Part shown: positions 55,256-63,389 of the stretch, in pieces
How the letters are laid out: the number at the start of each line of letters is the position of its first letter
Position numbering within the stretch: position 1 is the stretch's first letter
NCBI GenBank assembly: GCA_964392985.1
Contig: CAYMSF010000006.1
Location: forward strand, 1-64,000
Source: CAYMSF01 sp964392985
Lineage (GTDB): Bacteria; Verrucomicrobiota; Lentisphaeria; Victivallales; Victivallaceae
Reading direction: 5' to 3'
DNA length: 64,000 nt
Notes under the pieces: model-generated
Databases searched by the model: none
Told to the model about the DNA's origin: nothing
Seen by the model: only the letters and a program-made list of their open reading frames with translations
Made by a program: the position numbers and the translations under genes

Positions 55256-56614
55256 TCAGTTGCCACGGCGTCCGCGAATTCGGCCATGCTTCAGAAAACC
55301 TTCATAATTCCTCATGGTCAGGTGAGATTCCAGTTGATTCAATGTATCAAGTACCACACCTACCATAATCAACAAGCTGGTACCGCCGAAAAACGATGCC
55401 ACCATATAGGGAATTTTGAAGTAATTGTACAATAACATCGGAAATAGCGCAATACACATCAGAAAAAGCGCGCCGGCAAGGGTAATTCTGGTCATAGTGT
55501 TATCCAGAAAGTCTGCGGTTGGTTTACCTGGACGGATGCCGGGGATGTATGCACTTTGATTTTTAAGGTTATCGGCAATTTGTACCGGGTTGAATTGATT
55601 GCCAACCCAGAAATAACAGAAAGCCAAAATTAATAAGGCATAAGATAACATATACCCGATGGAATCCTGCTGGAAAAATGATGCCATTTGATAGAGCCCC
55701 ATCCATTGGAACAATGCACCGGGGAGCATCAGAATCGCGCCGGCGAAGATGATGGGCATAACGCCGGAAAAATTGACCTTCAACGGCATGTAGGTGGTGT
55801 TGCCTTGAACTTGATTGCCAATCGACTTTCTTACCATTTGAATCGGTACGCGCCGTATTCCCTGCGACAGTAGAATGGTCGCGGCGGTTACCAGCCCGAA
55901 AATTAATAGCAGAATCAATAATTGCACCGGTTTGAACGTTGTTCCGGAAACTGTGGTCTGATTAACTGCCATCTGTATCAATTGCCATACCGCCGCAGGC
56001 AGCCGGGCAATAATACCGATAGTAATAATGATAGATACCCCGTTGCCGATACCGCGCTCAGTAATCTGTTCACCGAGCCATACTTCAAGCATCGTGGCGG
56101 AGGTCAATACGATAAGCGTCATCAATACGAATCCGGCTCCTGAGCCGTCAACCAGCGGTCTGGCCGGTGCGGGCATGCCCAGACGGGTCGGATCAATCAT
56201 CGCCATTGCCGCCATCGTGCCTTGAATTATACAAACTAAGACAGTTAAATAGCGGGTGTACTGATTGATTTTCTGCTTGCCGACATCACCTTCGCGCTGG
56301 AGACGTTCCAGGGCAGGTAATACCGGGATTAATAATTGCATGATAATCGAGGCAGTAATATAGGGCATGATACCCAGCGTTGCCAACGCAAAAGCTTGAA
56401 GAGCACCGCCGCTGAACAGGTCGAACATTTCCATGAGCATACCCGCCGGATTGGTTTGGGTAAATTCATTGAAATATACTTTCAGCGCCCCCGGATTAAC
56501 TCCTGGACAAGGAATGTTTGCCGCCAGTCGTACCAGAACGATAATGCCGGCAGTAAACAGTATCCTGCTGCGTAACTCCTTAATCTTGAACATATTGACA
56601 AAAGCTGAGAACAT
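55256..56614 (-). CDS. secY: Preprotein translocase subunit SecY
   Basis: Ten-helix channel of the Sec pathway. The plug and TM2 region has GVNPGALKVYFNE and MFDLFSGGALQAFALATLGIMPYITASIIMQLL; the C-terminal end has TLNQLESHLTMRNYEGFLKHGRI. All core helices are present in 452 residues. It closes the ribosomal-protein operon, 39 bases after rplO, as in most bacteria, but adk, infA and rpmJ do not follow. Confidence 0.96.
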   Translation of the reverse strand: MFSAFVNMFKIKELRSRILFTAGIIVLVRLAANIPCPGVNPGALKVYFNEFTQTNPAGMLMEMFDLFSGGALQAFALATLGIMPYITASIIMQLLIPVLPALERLQREGDVGKQKINQYTRYLTVLVCIIQGTMAAMAMIDPTRLGMPAPARPLVDGSGAGFVLMTLIVLTSATMLEVWLGEQITERGIGNGVSIIITIGIIARLPAAVWQLIQMAVNQTTVSGTTFKPVQLLILLLIFGLVTAATILLSQGIRRVPIQMVRKSIGNQVQGNTTYMPLKVNFSGVMPIIFAGAILMLPGALFQWMGLYQMASFFQQDSIGYMLSYALLILAFCYFWVGNQFNPVQIADNLKNQSAYIPGIRPGKPTADFLDNTMTRITLAGALFLMCIALFPMLLYNYFKIPYMVASFFGGTSLLIMVGVVLDTLNQLESHLTMRNYEGFLKHGRIRGRRGN

Positions 56615-56653
56615 TTTTCACCCGCAATTTAATCAGACATTATGGTCTGAAGA

Positions 56654-57097
56654 TTATACGATTTCGCAAACTCCGCCGGCGGCTTCAATCTTACTTTTAG
56701 CTGCGGCTGAGAATTTACAGGCTTTAACGGTCAGAGCTTTGCTGATTTCGCCACGGGCGAGAATCTTTAAATCAGCATCAACTTTACCGATTAAACCTTT
56801 CTCACGGACTGTTTCAAAATCAACAATCGCGTTAGCTTCGAAGTTTGCTTCGAGAATGTCAAGATTCAATACCGCATAAAATTTGTGATCCGGACTCTTG
56901 AAGCCGCGTTTCGGCAAGCGCCGGAACAGCGGAATCTGTCCGCCTTCAAAGTATGGACGATATTGTGCGCCTGAACGCGATGCCTGACCCTTTTCACCAC
57001 GACCGGCAGTGCCGCCTTGACCTGAACCATCGCCGCGACCAACTCTTTTGCGCGGACGCCTGGACCCTGGCGTAGGAGATAAATCATGTAGTTTCAT
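56654..57097 (-). CDS. rplO: 50S ribosomal protein L15
   Basis: MKLHDLSPTPGSRRPRKRVGRG is the standard opening (Lys/Arg/Gly-rich), and GFKSPDHKFYAVLNLDILEANF follows. Complete at 147 residues. It comes directly after rpsE; the rpmD (L30) gene often found between them is absent. Confidence 0.96.
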   Translation of the reverse strand: MKLHDLSPTPGSRRPRKRVGRGDGSGQGGTAGRGEKGQASRSGAQYRPYFEGGQIPLFRRLPKRGFKSPDHKFYAVLNLDILEANFEANAIVDFETVREKGLIGKVDADLKILARGEISKALTVKACKFSAAAKSKIEAAGGVCEIV

Positions 57098-57118
57098 TTT
57101 AAAATTCCCTGAAAAAAA

Positions 57119-57619
57119 TTAATTTTTACCGCGTTTGGCCATAACGTCTTCCCGTGAGGAAAGCGCTTCAATGGCTTTGAATGTGGCTTTGGCTACATTG
57201 ACCGGATTGCTCGCTCCGAGAGATTTAGCCAGAACATCGCCGATACCGGCAAGCCCGAGAATCGCACGCACTGCACCGCCGGCAATCAAACCGGTACCGG
57301 GTGAGGCGGGACGAAGTAATATTTTCGCTCCGCTGAATTTGGATTCAACTTCGTGCGGAATGGTTGTACCGCGGGTTGGAATCCTGATCATGCTGCGCTG
57401 TGCAATTTCACTACCTTTACGAATTGCGTCTGAAACTTCATTGGCTTTACCATAACCATAACCGACTTTGCCGTTACGGTCACCAACGACTACCAACGCT
57501 CCAAAACTGAAGTTACGTCCGCCTTTTACGACTTTACTGCAACGGTTAATGCTGATTACATTTTCGCCATTGCCACCGACATTGTCTTCAGTCTTTCTCG
57601 ATTCTTCTCTTTTTGCCAT
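57119..57619 (-). CDS. rpsE: 30S ribosomal protein S5
   Basis: Decoding-fidelity protein of the small subunit. VISINRCSKVVKGGRNFSFG and GDRNGKVGYGYGKANEVSDA are diagnostic, and the C-terminal domain has PASPGTGLIAGGAVRAILGL. 166 residues, complete. It lies 10 bases after rplR. Confidence 0.97.
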   Translation of the reverse strand: MAKREESRKTEDNVGGNGENVISINRCSKVVKGGRNFSFGALVVVGDRNGKVGYGYGKANEVSDAIRKGSEIAQRSMIRIPTRGTTIPHEVESKFSGAKILLRPASPGTGLIAGGAVRAILGLAGIGDVLAKSLGASNPVNVAKATFKAIEALSSREDVMAKRGKN

Positions 57620-57629
57620 TATTCAGCTC

Positions 57630-57995
57630 CTAAAACTTTAATCCGTTTTCTCTGGCAGCTTCGGCAATTGCTTTGATGCGGCCGTGATATTTAAATCCGG
57701 AACGGTCAAAAACGACTTCCGTGATATTCACGGCTTTCGCCTTCTCCGCCGCTAATTTGCCCAGTACCTGAGCTCCGGCGACATTCGGACGGCTGTTCTC
57801 ACCCTTGAACTGTGCGTCAAGAGTTGAAGTAGCTGCCAGTGTCGCTCCTTTAACATCATCAATGAATTGAACATAGATGTTGTTTGTGGTAATACTGACG
57901 CAGAATCTCGGGCGTTCCGAAGTACCGGAAATCTTTTTGCGCAAGCGCAAATGACGACGCACCCGCTTTTCTTGTTTTGTTTTAAATGTTTCCAT
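57630..57995 (-). CDS. rplR: 50S ribosomal protein L18
   Basis: 5S rRNA-binding protein. The N-terminus is basic (KQEKRVRRHLRLRKKISGT), then RPRFCVSITTNNIYVQFIDD and DRSGFKYHGRIKAIAEAARE. The ATG at 57995 is chosen over an upstream TTG at 58010, since the TTGGAG site lies between them and the family starts near here; length 121 residues. Confidence 0.95.
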   Translation of the reverse strand: METFKTKQEKRVRRHLRLRKKISGTSERPRFCVSITTNNIYVQFIDDVKGATLAATSTLDAQFKGENSRPNVAGAQVLGKLAAEKAKAVNITEVVFDRSGFKYHGRIKAIAEAARENGLKF

Positions 57996-58013
57996 GACTG
58001 ATATCTCCAAATA

Positions 58014-58547
58014 TTATCCGACTGATTTGCCTTCCTTGAGAGTGATGCGCTCATCCACGTAACGAATACCTTTGCCTTTGTACGGCTCCGGTTTCTTGTA
58101 GCGACGGATGGTTGCTGCAACCTCACCGACCAGTTGTTTGTCAAAACCTTCAATAGCAATCTTGGTTCCTTCTGCAACCGTGATTTTAATTCCTTCCGGA
58201 ATCTTAAATTCAATCGGATGCGAAAAACCGAGACTCAAAGTAAGTTTCTGACCGGCGAGCTGGGCTTTGTAACCGACGCCGATAATCAACAGGTCTTTTC
58301 TGAATCCCTTGGTGACGCCAAGAATCATATTGTTGATGAGACTGCGAATCAGCCCATGAAGCGCGCTGGATTCACGGGTGTCATCGGTACGCTCAACAAT
58401 TACTTCCTGCTCTTTCACCGCCACTGTCAATCTTTGCGGGATCGCCAGTGTCAGCTTACCTTTACCTTCCACTGAAACTATCCGGTCAGCCACAGCGACC
58501 TTTACCCCGGACGGAATCGGAACTGGTTTTTTACCTATGCGAGACAT
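58014..58547 (-). CDS. rplF: 50S ribosomal protein L6
   Basis: SRIGKKPVPIPSGVKVAVAD opens the first of the two repeated L6 domains. GVGYKAQLAGQKLTLSLGFSH and the 23S-binding PEPYKGKGIRYVDE end complete it. 177 residues. It starts 23 bases after rpsH. Confidence 0.97.
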   Translation of the reverse strand: MSRIGKKPVPIPSGVKVAVADRIVSVEGKGKLTLAIPQRLTVAVKEQEVIVERTDDTRESSALHGLIRSLINNMILGVTKGFRKDLLIIGVGYKAQLAGQKLTLSLGFSHPIEFKIPEGIKITVAEGTKIAIEGFDKQLVGEVAATIRRYKKPEPYKGKGIRYVDERITLKEGKSVG

Positions 58548-58570
58548 AATTCAAACCTCATGCTTGTATG

Positions 58571-58966
58571 TTACCAGATATAGCAAAGAATTTCGCCGCC
58601 AATCTGTTGTTTGGCTGCGTCTTCGCCGCAGATAATTCCCTTGGGTGTCGAAAGAACTACTGTACCCAGACCATTCTTCACTTTAGGAATATCTTTGCTG
58701 CCACAATAACTCCTGCATGAAGGCTTGCTGATTCGTCTCAGACCTTCAATAACAGGTTTGTTTTTGTAATACTTCAATTCAACCACTAGGGACTGTTTAA
58801 CACCATCGGCTTTAACTTGAAAGTTTTTGATGTAGCCTTCGTTTTTGAACACTTCTGCGAGCGCAATCTTCAATTTTGAACCAGGAATCTCCACTTCACT
58901 CAAAGCGGCCTGGCTGGCATTCCGGATGCGCGTCAGCATATCAGCGACAGGATCTTGCATACTCAT
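58571..58966 (-). CDS. rpsH: 30S ribosomal protein S8
   Basis: MQDPVADMLTRIRNASQAAL is the conserved start. The C-terminal RNA-binding part has LGTVVLSTPKGIICGEDAAK and ends GGEILCYIW. 131 residues, complete. In E. coli S8 represses this operon; a matching mRNA site was not located here. Confidence 0.97.
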   Translation of the reverse strand: MSMQDPVADMLTRIRNASQAALSEVEIPGSKLKIALAEVFKNEGYIKNFQVKADGVKQSLVVELKYYKNKPVIEGLRRISKPSCRSYCGSKDIPKVKNGLGTVVLSTPKGIICGEDAAKQQIGGEILCYIW

Positions 58967-58984
58967 ATTTTCTATCCTTCTGGT

Positions 58985-59170
58985 TTACCAGCTTGCTTTG
59001 GTTACGCCGGGAATCCGACCGCTTGACGCCAGCTCTCTAAAGCAGATACGACAAAGTTCGAATTTCCGGATGAATGCTCTGGCGCGTCCGCAGGCTTTAC
59101 AACGACTATAATTGCGGGATTTGAATTTGCTCCCGCGCTCACACTTAACCATTAAACTTTTCTTAGCCAT
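58985..59170 (-). CDS. rpsN: 30S ribosomal protein S14, zinc type
   Basis: 61 residues with the short, zinc-ribbon form (S14 type Z): CKACG and CRIC supply four Cys ligands, with AFIRKFELCRICFRELA between and after. The start at 59170 has AAGGAG upstream and the usual MAKKS opening; the frame runs 12 codons further back without support. Confidence 0.95.
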   Translation of the reverse strand: MAKKSLMVKCERGSKFKSRNYSRCKACGRARAFIRKFELCRICFRELASSGRIPGVTKASW

Positions 59171-59186
59171 AAAAAACGCTCCTTTG

Positions 59187-59723
59187 TTATTCCTCGAACG
59201 GAACACCCATCTTGACCAGCAGTTCGCGGGCTTCCGCGTCCGTCTTGGCGGTTGTTACCACAGTAACGTTAATTCCCTGAGGGTATTTCATTTTATCCGG
59301 GTCAATTTCAGTAAACACTGAAATATCCTGGATACCGACATTATAATTCCCGCCGCCGTCGAATCCCTTTTTGGAGATACCGCGGAAGTCTCTTACACGC
59401 GGTAATGCATTGTGCAGGAAACGGTCAAGGAACTCATACATCCTGGCTCCACGCAATGTAACCATCACCCCGGTCTGCATACCAATGCGCAACTTGAAGT
59501 TGGCAACGTTTTTCTTGGCCTTGGTGATCACCGGCATCTGTCCGGTCAGTTGCGCCATCTGTTTTTGTGCTTCGCTGAACGCATCGCGTTCGGCGCTGCT
59601 CTTGATACCGGTGCTGATGACGATTTTTTCGATCCGGGGTAACTGCATAACATTCTTGTACCCCAGCTTTTCCATCAAAGCCGGTCTCACTTCTTCGTTA
59701 TATTTTTTTAACATATCAGGCAT
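59187..59723 (-). CDS. rplE: 50S ribosomal protein L5
   Basis: Binds 5S rRNA and contacts the P site. MLKKYNEEVRPALMEKLGYK, GVMVTLRGARMYEFLDRFLH and FRGISKKGFDGGGNYNVGI are diagnostic. 178 residues, complete. Confidence 0.97.
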   Translation of the reverse strand: MPDMLKKYNEEVRPALMEKLGYKNVMQLPRIEKIVISTGIKSSAERDAFSEAQKQMAQLTGQMPVITKAKKNVANFKLRIGMQTGVMVTLRGARMYEFLDRFLHNALPRVRDFRGISKKGFDGGGNYNVGIQDISVFTEIDPDKMKYPQGINVTVVTTAKTDAEARELLVKMGVPFEE

Positions 59724-59754
59724 TTTACTTCACTCCGTCTTGTCTTGACAAGCT

Positions 59755-60027
59755 TTATTTGCTTTCTGCGGCTTTAACCGGTGTAACATTGGAGACGTGA
59801 ACCGATACGGAACGGTCTACCATGCCACTGCCTTGCTGCGGATTGCGCTTGTTTTTCTTGACTGTCTTTTTGCCGATCAACTCCCGTTTTTGCGGAGAGA
59901 GGTTGGAAAACTCCAATACGACGCGGTCTTTTTTAGTCAGCACAGCGACGATTTTTGCTTCTTCCTTCTTCCATGCACCGGCGTTGACGATGACCTGGTC
60001 GCCCTTCTTTACATGATACTTCTTCAT
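59755..60027 (-). CDS. rplX: 50S ribosomal protein L24
   Basis: Assembly initiator of the 50S subunit. The KOW motif is in KKGDQVIVNAGAWKKEEAKI. At 90 residues it is slightly short for L24. Its ATG overlaps the TAA of rplN (TAATG), so the two are coupled, with the GGAGG site inside rplN. Confidence 0.95.
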   Translation of the reverse strand: MKKYHVKKGDQVIVNAGAWKKEEAKIVAVLTKKDRVVLEFSNLSPQKRELIGKKTVKKNKRNPQQGSGMVDRSVSVHVSNVTPVKAAESK

Positions 60028-60392
60028 TACAACACCTCCGGAGCGAGAGAAATAATTTTCATGAAATTCTTCTCTCTGAGTTCACGGGCAACCGGGCCGA
60101 AAATACGAGTACCGACCGGGTTGTTGTCTTTGTCGATGAGTACTGCCGCGTTCCGATCAAATTTCAGATAAGAGCCATCAGCGCGACGGATTTTCGCCGC
60201 GGTTCTGACAATAACTGCCTTTACAACCTGACCTTTTTTCACTGTACCATCTGGAATGGCTTCGGTGACTGAAGCAGTGATGATGTTGCCGATACCGGCA
60301 AAGCAGCGACCCTGTCCGAGTACAGTGATTGTACAAATCGTTTTGGCGCCGGAGTTGTCAGCAACTTCCAATTTTGACTGCATTTGAATCAT
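60027..60392 (-). CDS. rplN: 50S ribosomal protein L14
   Basis: Highly conserved: MIQMQSKLEVADNSGAKTIC at the start and DNNPVGTRIFGPVARELREK near the end. 121 residues, complete. Confidence 0.98.
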   Translation of the reverse strand: MIQMQSKLEVADNSGAKTICTITVLGQGRCFAGIGNIITASVTEAIPDGTVKKGQVVKAVIVRTAAKIRRADGSYLKFDRNAAVLIDKDNNPVGTRIFGPVARELREKNFMKIISLAPEVL

Positions 60393-60413
60393 TTTGCTAA
60401 TACTCCCTGCTGA

Positions 60414-60710
60414 TTATTTAGCGGCACGACTGATGATTTCGAGCAAGCGCCATCTTTTGGTCTTGCTTAACGGGCGGGTTTCGACGATCCTCACGGTGTC
60501 GCCGGTCTTCGCTTCGTTATTCTCATCGTGGGCTGCAAATTTTTTCTTGGTTTTAATAACTTTCTTATACAATTTGTGGGGTGTGCGGCGGGTAACCAGC
60601 ACAATAATCGTTTTATTTTGAGCATCGCTGACCACTTCGCCAACGCGCTCTTTACGATTCCCGCGAACTGCAACTGCAACTTCTGTTTGAACAGTTTGTT
60701 CCATATTCAT
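60414..60710 (-). CDS. rpsQ: 30S ribosomal protein S17
   Basis: OB-fold protein of the small subunit. NRKERVGEVVSDAQNKTIIV and TGDTVRIVETRPLSKTKRWR are diagnostic. 98 residues, slightly long because of an N-terminal extension. It lies nine bases after rpmC. Confidence 0.96.
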   Translation of the reverse strand: MNMEQTVQTEVAVAVRGNRKERVGEVVSDAQNKTIIVLVTRRTPHKLYKKVIKTKKKFAAHDENNEAKTGDTVRIVETRPLSKTKRWRLLEIISRAAK

Positions 60711-60719
60711 TCCATCCAG

Positions 60720-60920
60720 TTAACCGTTAAGTTTCGCAAGGCGGGCGGTTTGTTCTGTTTTGATTCTGGCAATATCGCGGCGAACCTGCCGGACTTTCGC
60801 CGTCTTTTCCAACTGCCCTGTCCTGGACTGAATCTTGAGGTTGAGTCTCTCTTTCAACAGTTCTGTCAATTGATTCCCAACTTCGGCATCAGTCATTTCT
60901 CTGATTTCTTTATTTTTCAT
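60720..60920 (-). CDS. rpmC: 50S ribosomal protein L29
   Basis: Two-helix protein near the exit tunnel. REMTDAEVGNQLTELLKERL and the VRQVRRDIARIKT end mark L29. 66 residues. AGGTGA precedes the ATG. Confidence 0.95.
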   Translation of the reverse strand: MKNKEIREMTDAEVGNQLTELLKERLNLKIQSRTGQLEKTAKVRQVRRDIARIKTEQTARLAKLNG

Positions 60921-60953
60921 TATTTCACCTGAAATTTATGCGACAACCGCGCC

Positions 60954-61373
60954 TTAAAGTTGTTCTTCTCTCGAGAGGAAGCGGCAACGCAGTGCCAGCT
61001 TATTAGCCGCAAGAGACATCGCTTCACGGGCGATCGGTTCACTGCAACCGCTGACCTCGAACAATACGCGTCCGGGCTTGACCGGTGCAACCCAACCTTC
61101 CACGTTACCTTTACCCTTACCCATACGTACTTCCAATGGTTTCTTGGTAAACGGTTTATACGGAAAGAGTCGAATCCACACTTTGCCGCGGCGTTTGAGA
61201 TGACGGTTGATGGCGATACGTGCCGCTTCAATCTGATTGTTGGTTACAAAACCACGTGTCAGAGCCTGAAGCGCATATTCGCCGAAGTCAATTTTATTGT
61301 TCTTCGTCGCGAGTCCTGCGTTACTTCCGCGCTGGACTTTTCTGTACTTTACCCTTTTTGGCATTAATGGCAT
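60954..61373 (-). CDS. rplP: 50S ribosomal protein L16
   Basis: MPKRVKYRKVQRGSNAG follows a three-residue extension. FGEYALQALTRGFVTNNQIE and WIRLFPYKPFTKKPLEVRMG are diagnostic. 139 residues. GGAGG lies 8 bases before the first ATG, so that start is kept; the gene therefore overlaps the 3' end of rpsC by 53 bases. Confidence 0.97.
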   Translation of the reverse strand: MPLMPKRVKYRKVQRGSNAGLATKNNKIDFGEYALQALTRGFVTNNQIEAARIAINRHLKRRGKVWIRLFPYKPFTKKPLEVRMGKGKGNVEGWVAPVKPGRVLFEVSGCSEPIAREAMSLAANKLALRCRFLSREEQL

Positions 61374-62013
61374 ATTCTTGGTCCTCCGTAGGCTCTTTGT
61401 GGCATATCCAGACTTTTACCCCGATTTTACCGGCGGTCGTGTTAGCTTCAGTGAAGCCGTAATCAATAATTGCTTTGAGCGTGTGTAACGGAACTCGTCC
61501 TTCCTTATACTGTTCTGCTCGTGCTAATTCGGCGCCGCCGAGACGGCCGCTGCAGTTGATTTTAATGCCGTCAACTCCCATATCCATCGCGGTTTGAATG
61601 GCTTTTTTCATCGCCCTTCTAAAACCGATACGGCGTTCGAGTTGCATCGCGACATTTTCAGAAACCAGTTGAGCGTTGGCATCAGCGCGTTTGATTTCGG
61701 CAATTTCGACAAAAATTTCTTTATTGTCGGTGAATTTGCTGATTTCCTGTTTCAACGCGTCGAGGATGTCCCCTTTTTTACCGATCAGGACACCTGGGCG
61801 AGCGGAGAAAACAGTGATACGAATACGGTTGCCGGCGCGTTCAATTTGAATCCTGGCAATTGCAGCGGTAACAAATTTTTCTTTGATGTGCTTGCGAATT
61901 TTCAGGTCTTCATGCAGCCAGTCGCCGAAAACATCTTTTTTGGCAAACCAGCGTGATTCCCAGTTTTTGGTCAACGCAGTTCTTAAACCAATTGGATTTA
62001 CTTTTTGTCCCAC
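61321..62013 (-). CDS. rpsC: 30S ribosomal protein S3
   Basis: KH-domain protein at the mRNA entry site. MGQKVNPIGLRTALTKNWES, RPGVLIGKKGDILDALK (KH GxxG loop) and GRLGGAELARAEQYKEGRVP are diagnostic. 230 residues; the C-terminal tail (INAKKGKVQKSPARK) lies in the overlap with rplP. Confidence 0.97.
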   Translation of the reverse strand: MGQKVNPIGLRTALTKNWESRWFAKKDVFGDWLHEDLKIRKHIKEKFVTAAIARIQIERAGNRIRITVFSARPGVLIGKKGDILDALKQEISKFTDNKEIFVEIAEIKRADANAQLVSENVAMQLERRIGFRRAMKKAIQTAMDMGVDGIKINCSGRLGGAELARAEQYKEGRVPLHTLKAIIDYGFTEANTTAGKIGVKVWICHKEPTEDQEYAINAKKGKVQKSPARK

Positions 62014-62029
62014 AATGTTTCCCTTTTGA

Positions 62030-62362
62030 TTAAACTTCCGTCAGTATGATGGAAAAATGACTTGTTCTTTTCCGAATCCGTCCGGCAGAGCCGCGGGCTC
62101 TCGGGCGGAACCGTTTTAAAATAGGTCCAGGGCCGACCGTCGCTGACTGTACCAGCAGACCTTTACGGTCGAGGTTATGATTATTTTCGGCATTGGCGAT
62201 AGCGGAGCGTAAGGTTTTACCCATGAGCCGTGCGGCTTTGCGCGGACTCAAATCAACTACAGCCAGTGCTTCCACGACGGCTTTACCCTGAATCAGGCGC
62301 GATATTTGTCGCGCTTTTTCCGGAGCAATCCGTACATTTTTAGTTTCAGCTTTTACTTCCAT
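62030..62362 (-). CDS. rplV: 50S ribosomal protein L22
   Basis: Lines the exit tunnel. RIAPEKARQISRLIQGKAV, the core LRSAIANAENNHNLDRKGLL and the PRARGSAGRIRKRTSH hook are diagnostic. The ATG at 62362 gives 110 residues, the family length; the frame upstream to 62431 would overlap the preceding gene and has no L22 character. It is the first ribosomal gene of this cluster; rpsS and rplB are absent upstream. Confidence 0.95.
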   Translation of the reverse strand: MEVKAETKNVRIAPEKARQISRLIQGKAVVEALAVVDLSPRKAARLMGKTLRSAIANAENNHNLDRKGLLVQSATVGPGPILKRFRPRARGSAGRIRKRTSHFSIILTEV

Positions 62363-62381
62363 AATAAATCTCTGAACATTA

Positions 62382-63206
62382 TTAATTGCGTTTAACATTT
62401 GTACTGAACTCCATGCCTGGAGCCAGCTCACTCATACTGCCCGTCTCAAGTATCGCTGCCGAGACAAACGGCAGAACCGTAATGACTTTCAGCTTTACTT
62501 TTCCACTTTGATCATAGAAGCACAATCCATTGAATACGCCATGGACGGTGCCGATCGGCAATACTGCGACCATCAGACCATCGTTTACTGCTAACAATCG
62601 GCATCTTTCGACCGTTTGGCGGTTGATAACCGGGTCTGTCATAGCACAAAACTTTCTTGATTCCGACTTCAGGTCGTCAATCCGTAAACGAATCGTCGCC
62701 TTCTGTATTTTTCCCATCGGTAAACTTTCAAGGATGGAATCAAAATATTCGCAGAACTCAACGGATTTCAGGGCAAGCTTCCTGCCGTTTTCAGAAACTG
62801 TCGCCATCATCTTAAACAACTGCTCTTCCCTTTTGCTGCTTCCCTTAATTTCTTCACTTGCAAGGGTTGAAGCAATAGACAATTGTGTTCGGCGATAGTT
62901 CTCGCTCAGCGTTTTGTACCGGTCTAAAATTTCAATCAACTCTTTATGCAACATGTCGCGCTCATTTTCCGAAGCGCTACCATTCGTATCCTGTTGCATT
63001 TTACTATCAATAGTGCGAGCGCTCTTCCCAGTAGCGCCTGATGAAGCCGGACTTACTGCATCTTTCAGCCCGGCGGATCTCCGGTCGTTTCCGACCTTTA
63101 AACCATCCACCATTGATGATCCACCTGAATCAACAGCATAGCCATTGTATACAAGCAGAGCATTTAAGATAGACATTGTAAGCCATTTTGTCCAGTAAAG
63201 TTTCAT
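62382..63206 (-). CDS. Exported protein of unknown function at the head of the ribosomal operon
   Basis: 274 residues with a probable signal peptide (MKLYWTKWLTMSILNALLVY). Residues about 25-75 are Ser/Gly-rich. Residues about 80-190 are mainly helical and possibly coiled coil (HKELIEILDRYKTLSENYRR). The C-terminal ~70 residues form a small beta-domain (LLAVNDGLMVAVLPIGTVHG, GVFNGLCFYDQSGKVKLK) of a kind I associate loosely with envelope proteins of PVC bacteria. I do not recognise a named family. It ends 19 bases before rplV on the same strand, so it probably shares the transcript. Confidence 0.6.
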   Translation of the reverse strand: MKLYWTKWLTMSILNALLVYNGYAVDSGGSSMVDGLKVGNDRRSAGLKDAVSPASSGATGKSARTIDSKMQQDTNGSASENERDMLHKELIEILDRYKTLSENYRRTQLSIASTLASEEIKGSSKREEQLFKMMATVSENGRKLALKSVEFCEYFDSILESLPMGKIQKATIRLRIDDLKSESRKFCAMTDPVINRQTVERCRLLAVNDGLMVAVLPIGTVHGVFNGLCFYDQSGKVKLKVITVLPFVSAAILETGSMSELAPGMEFSTNVKRN

Positions 63207-63389
63207 TTTTTTTTAACTTTTTTTCATTCTTTTACTGTTTTTGTTTGATTATGTCGATTATCAATCCGGAATTTTGACCGGTTTAGTACAGACAACCCTG
63301 CAAATTTTGATGCTTTACAACCCGGGATAAAATACTATATTTATAATTTAGAATAATATATTTACCGCTATTTCCTGTTGTCCGCCAGA

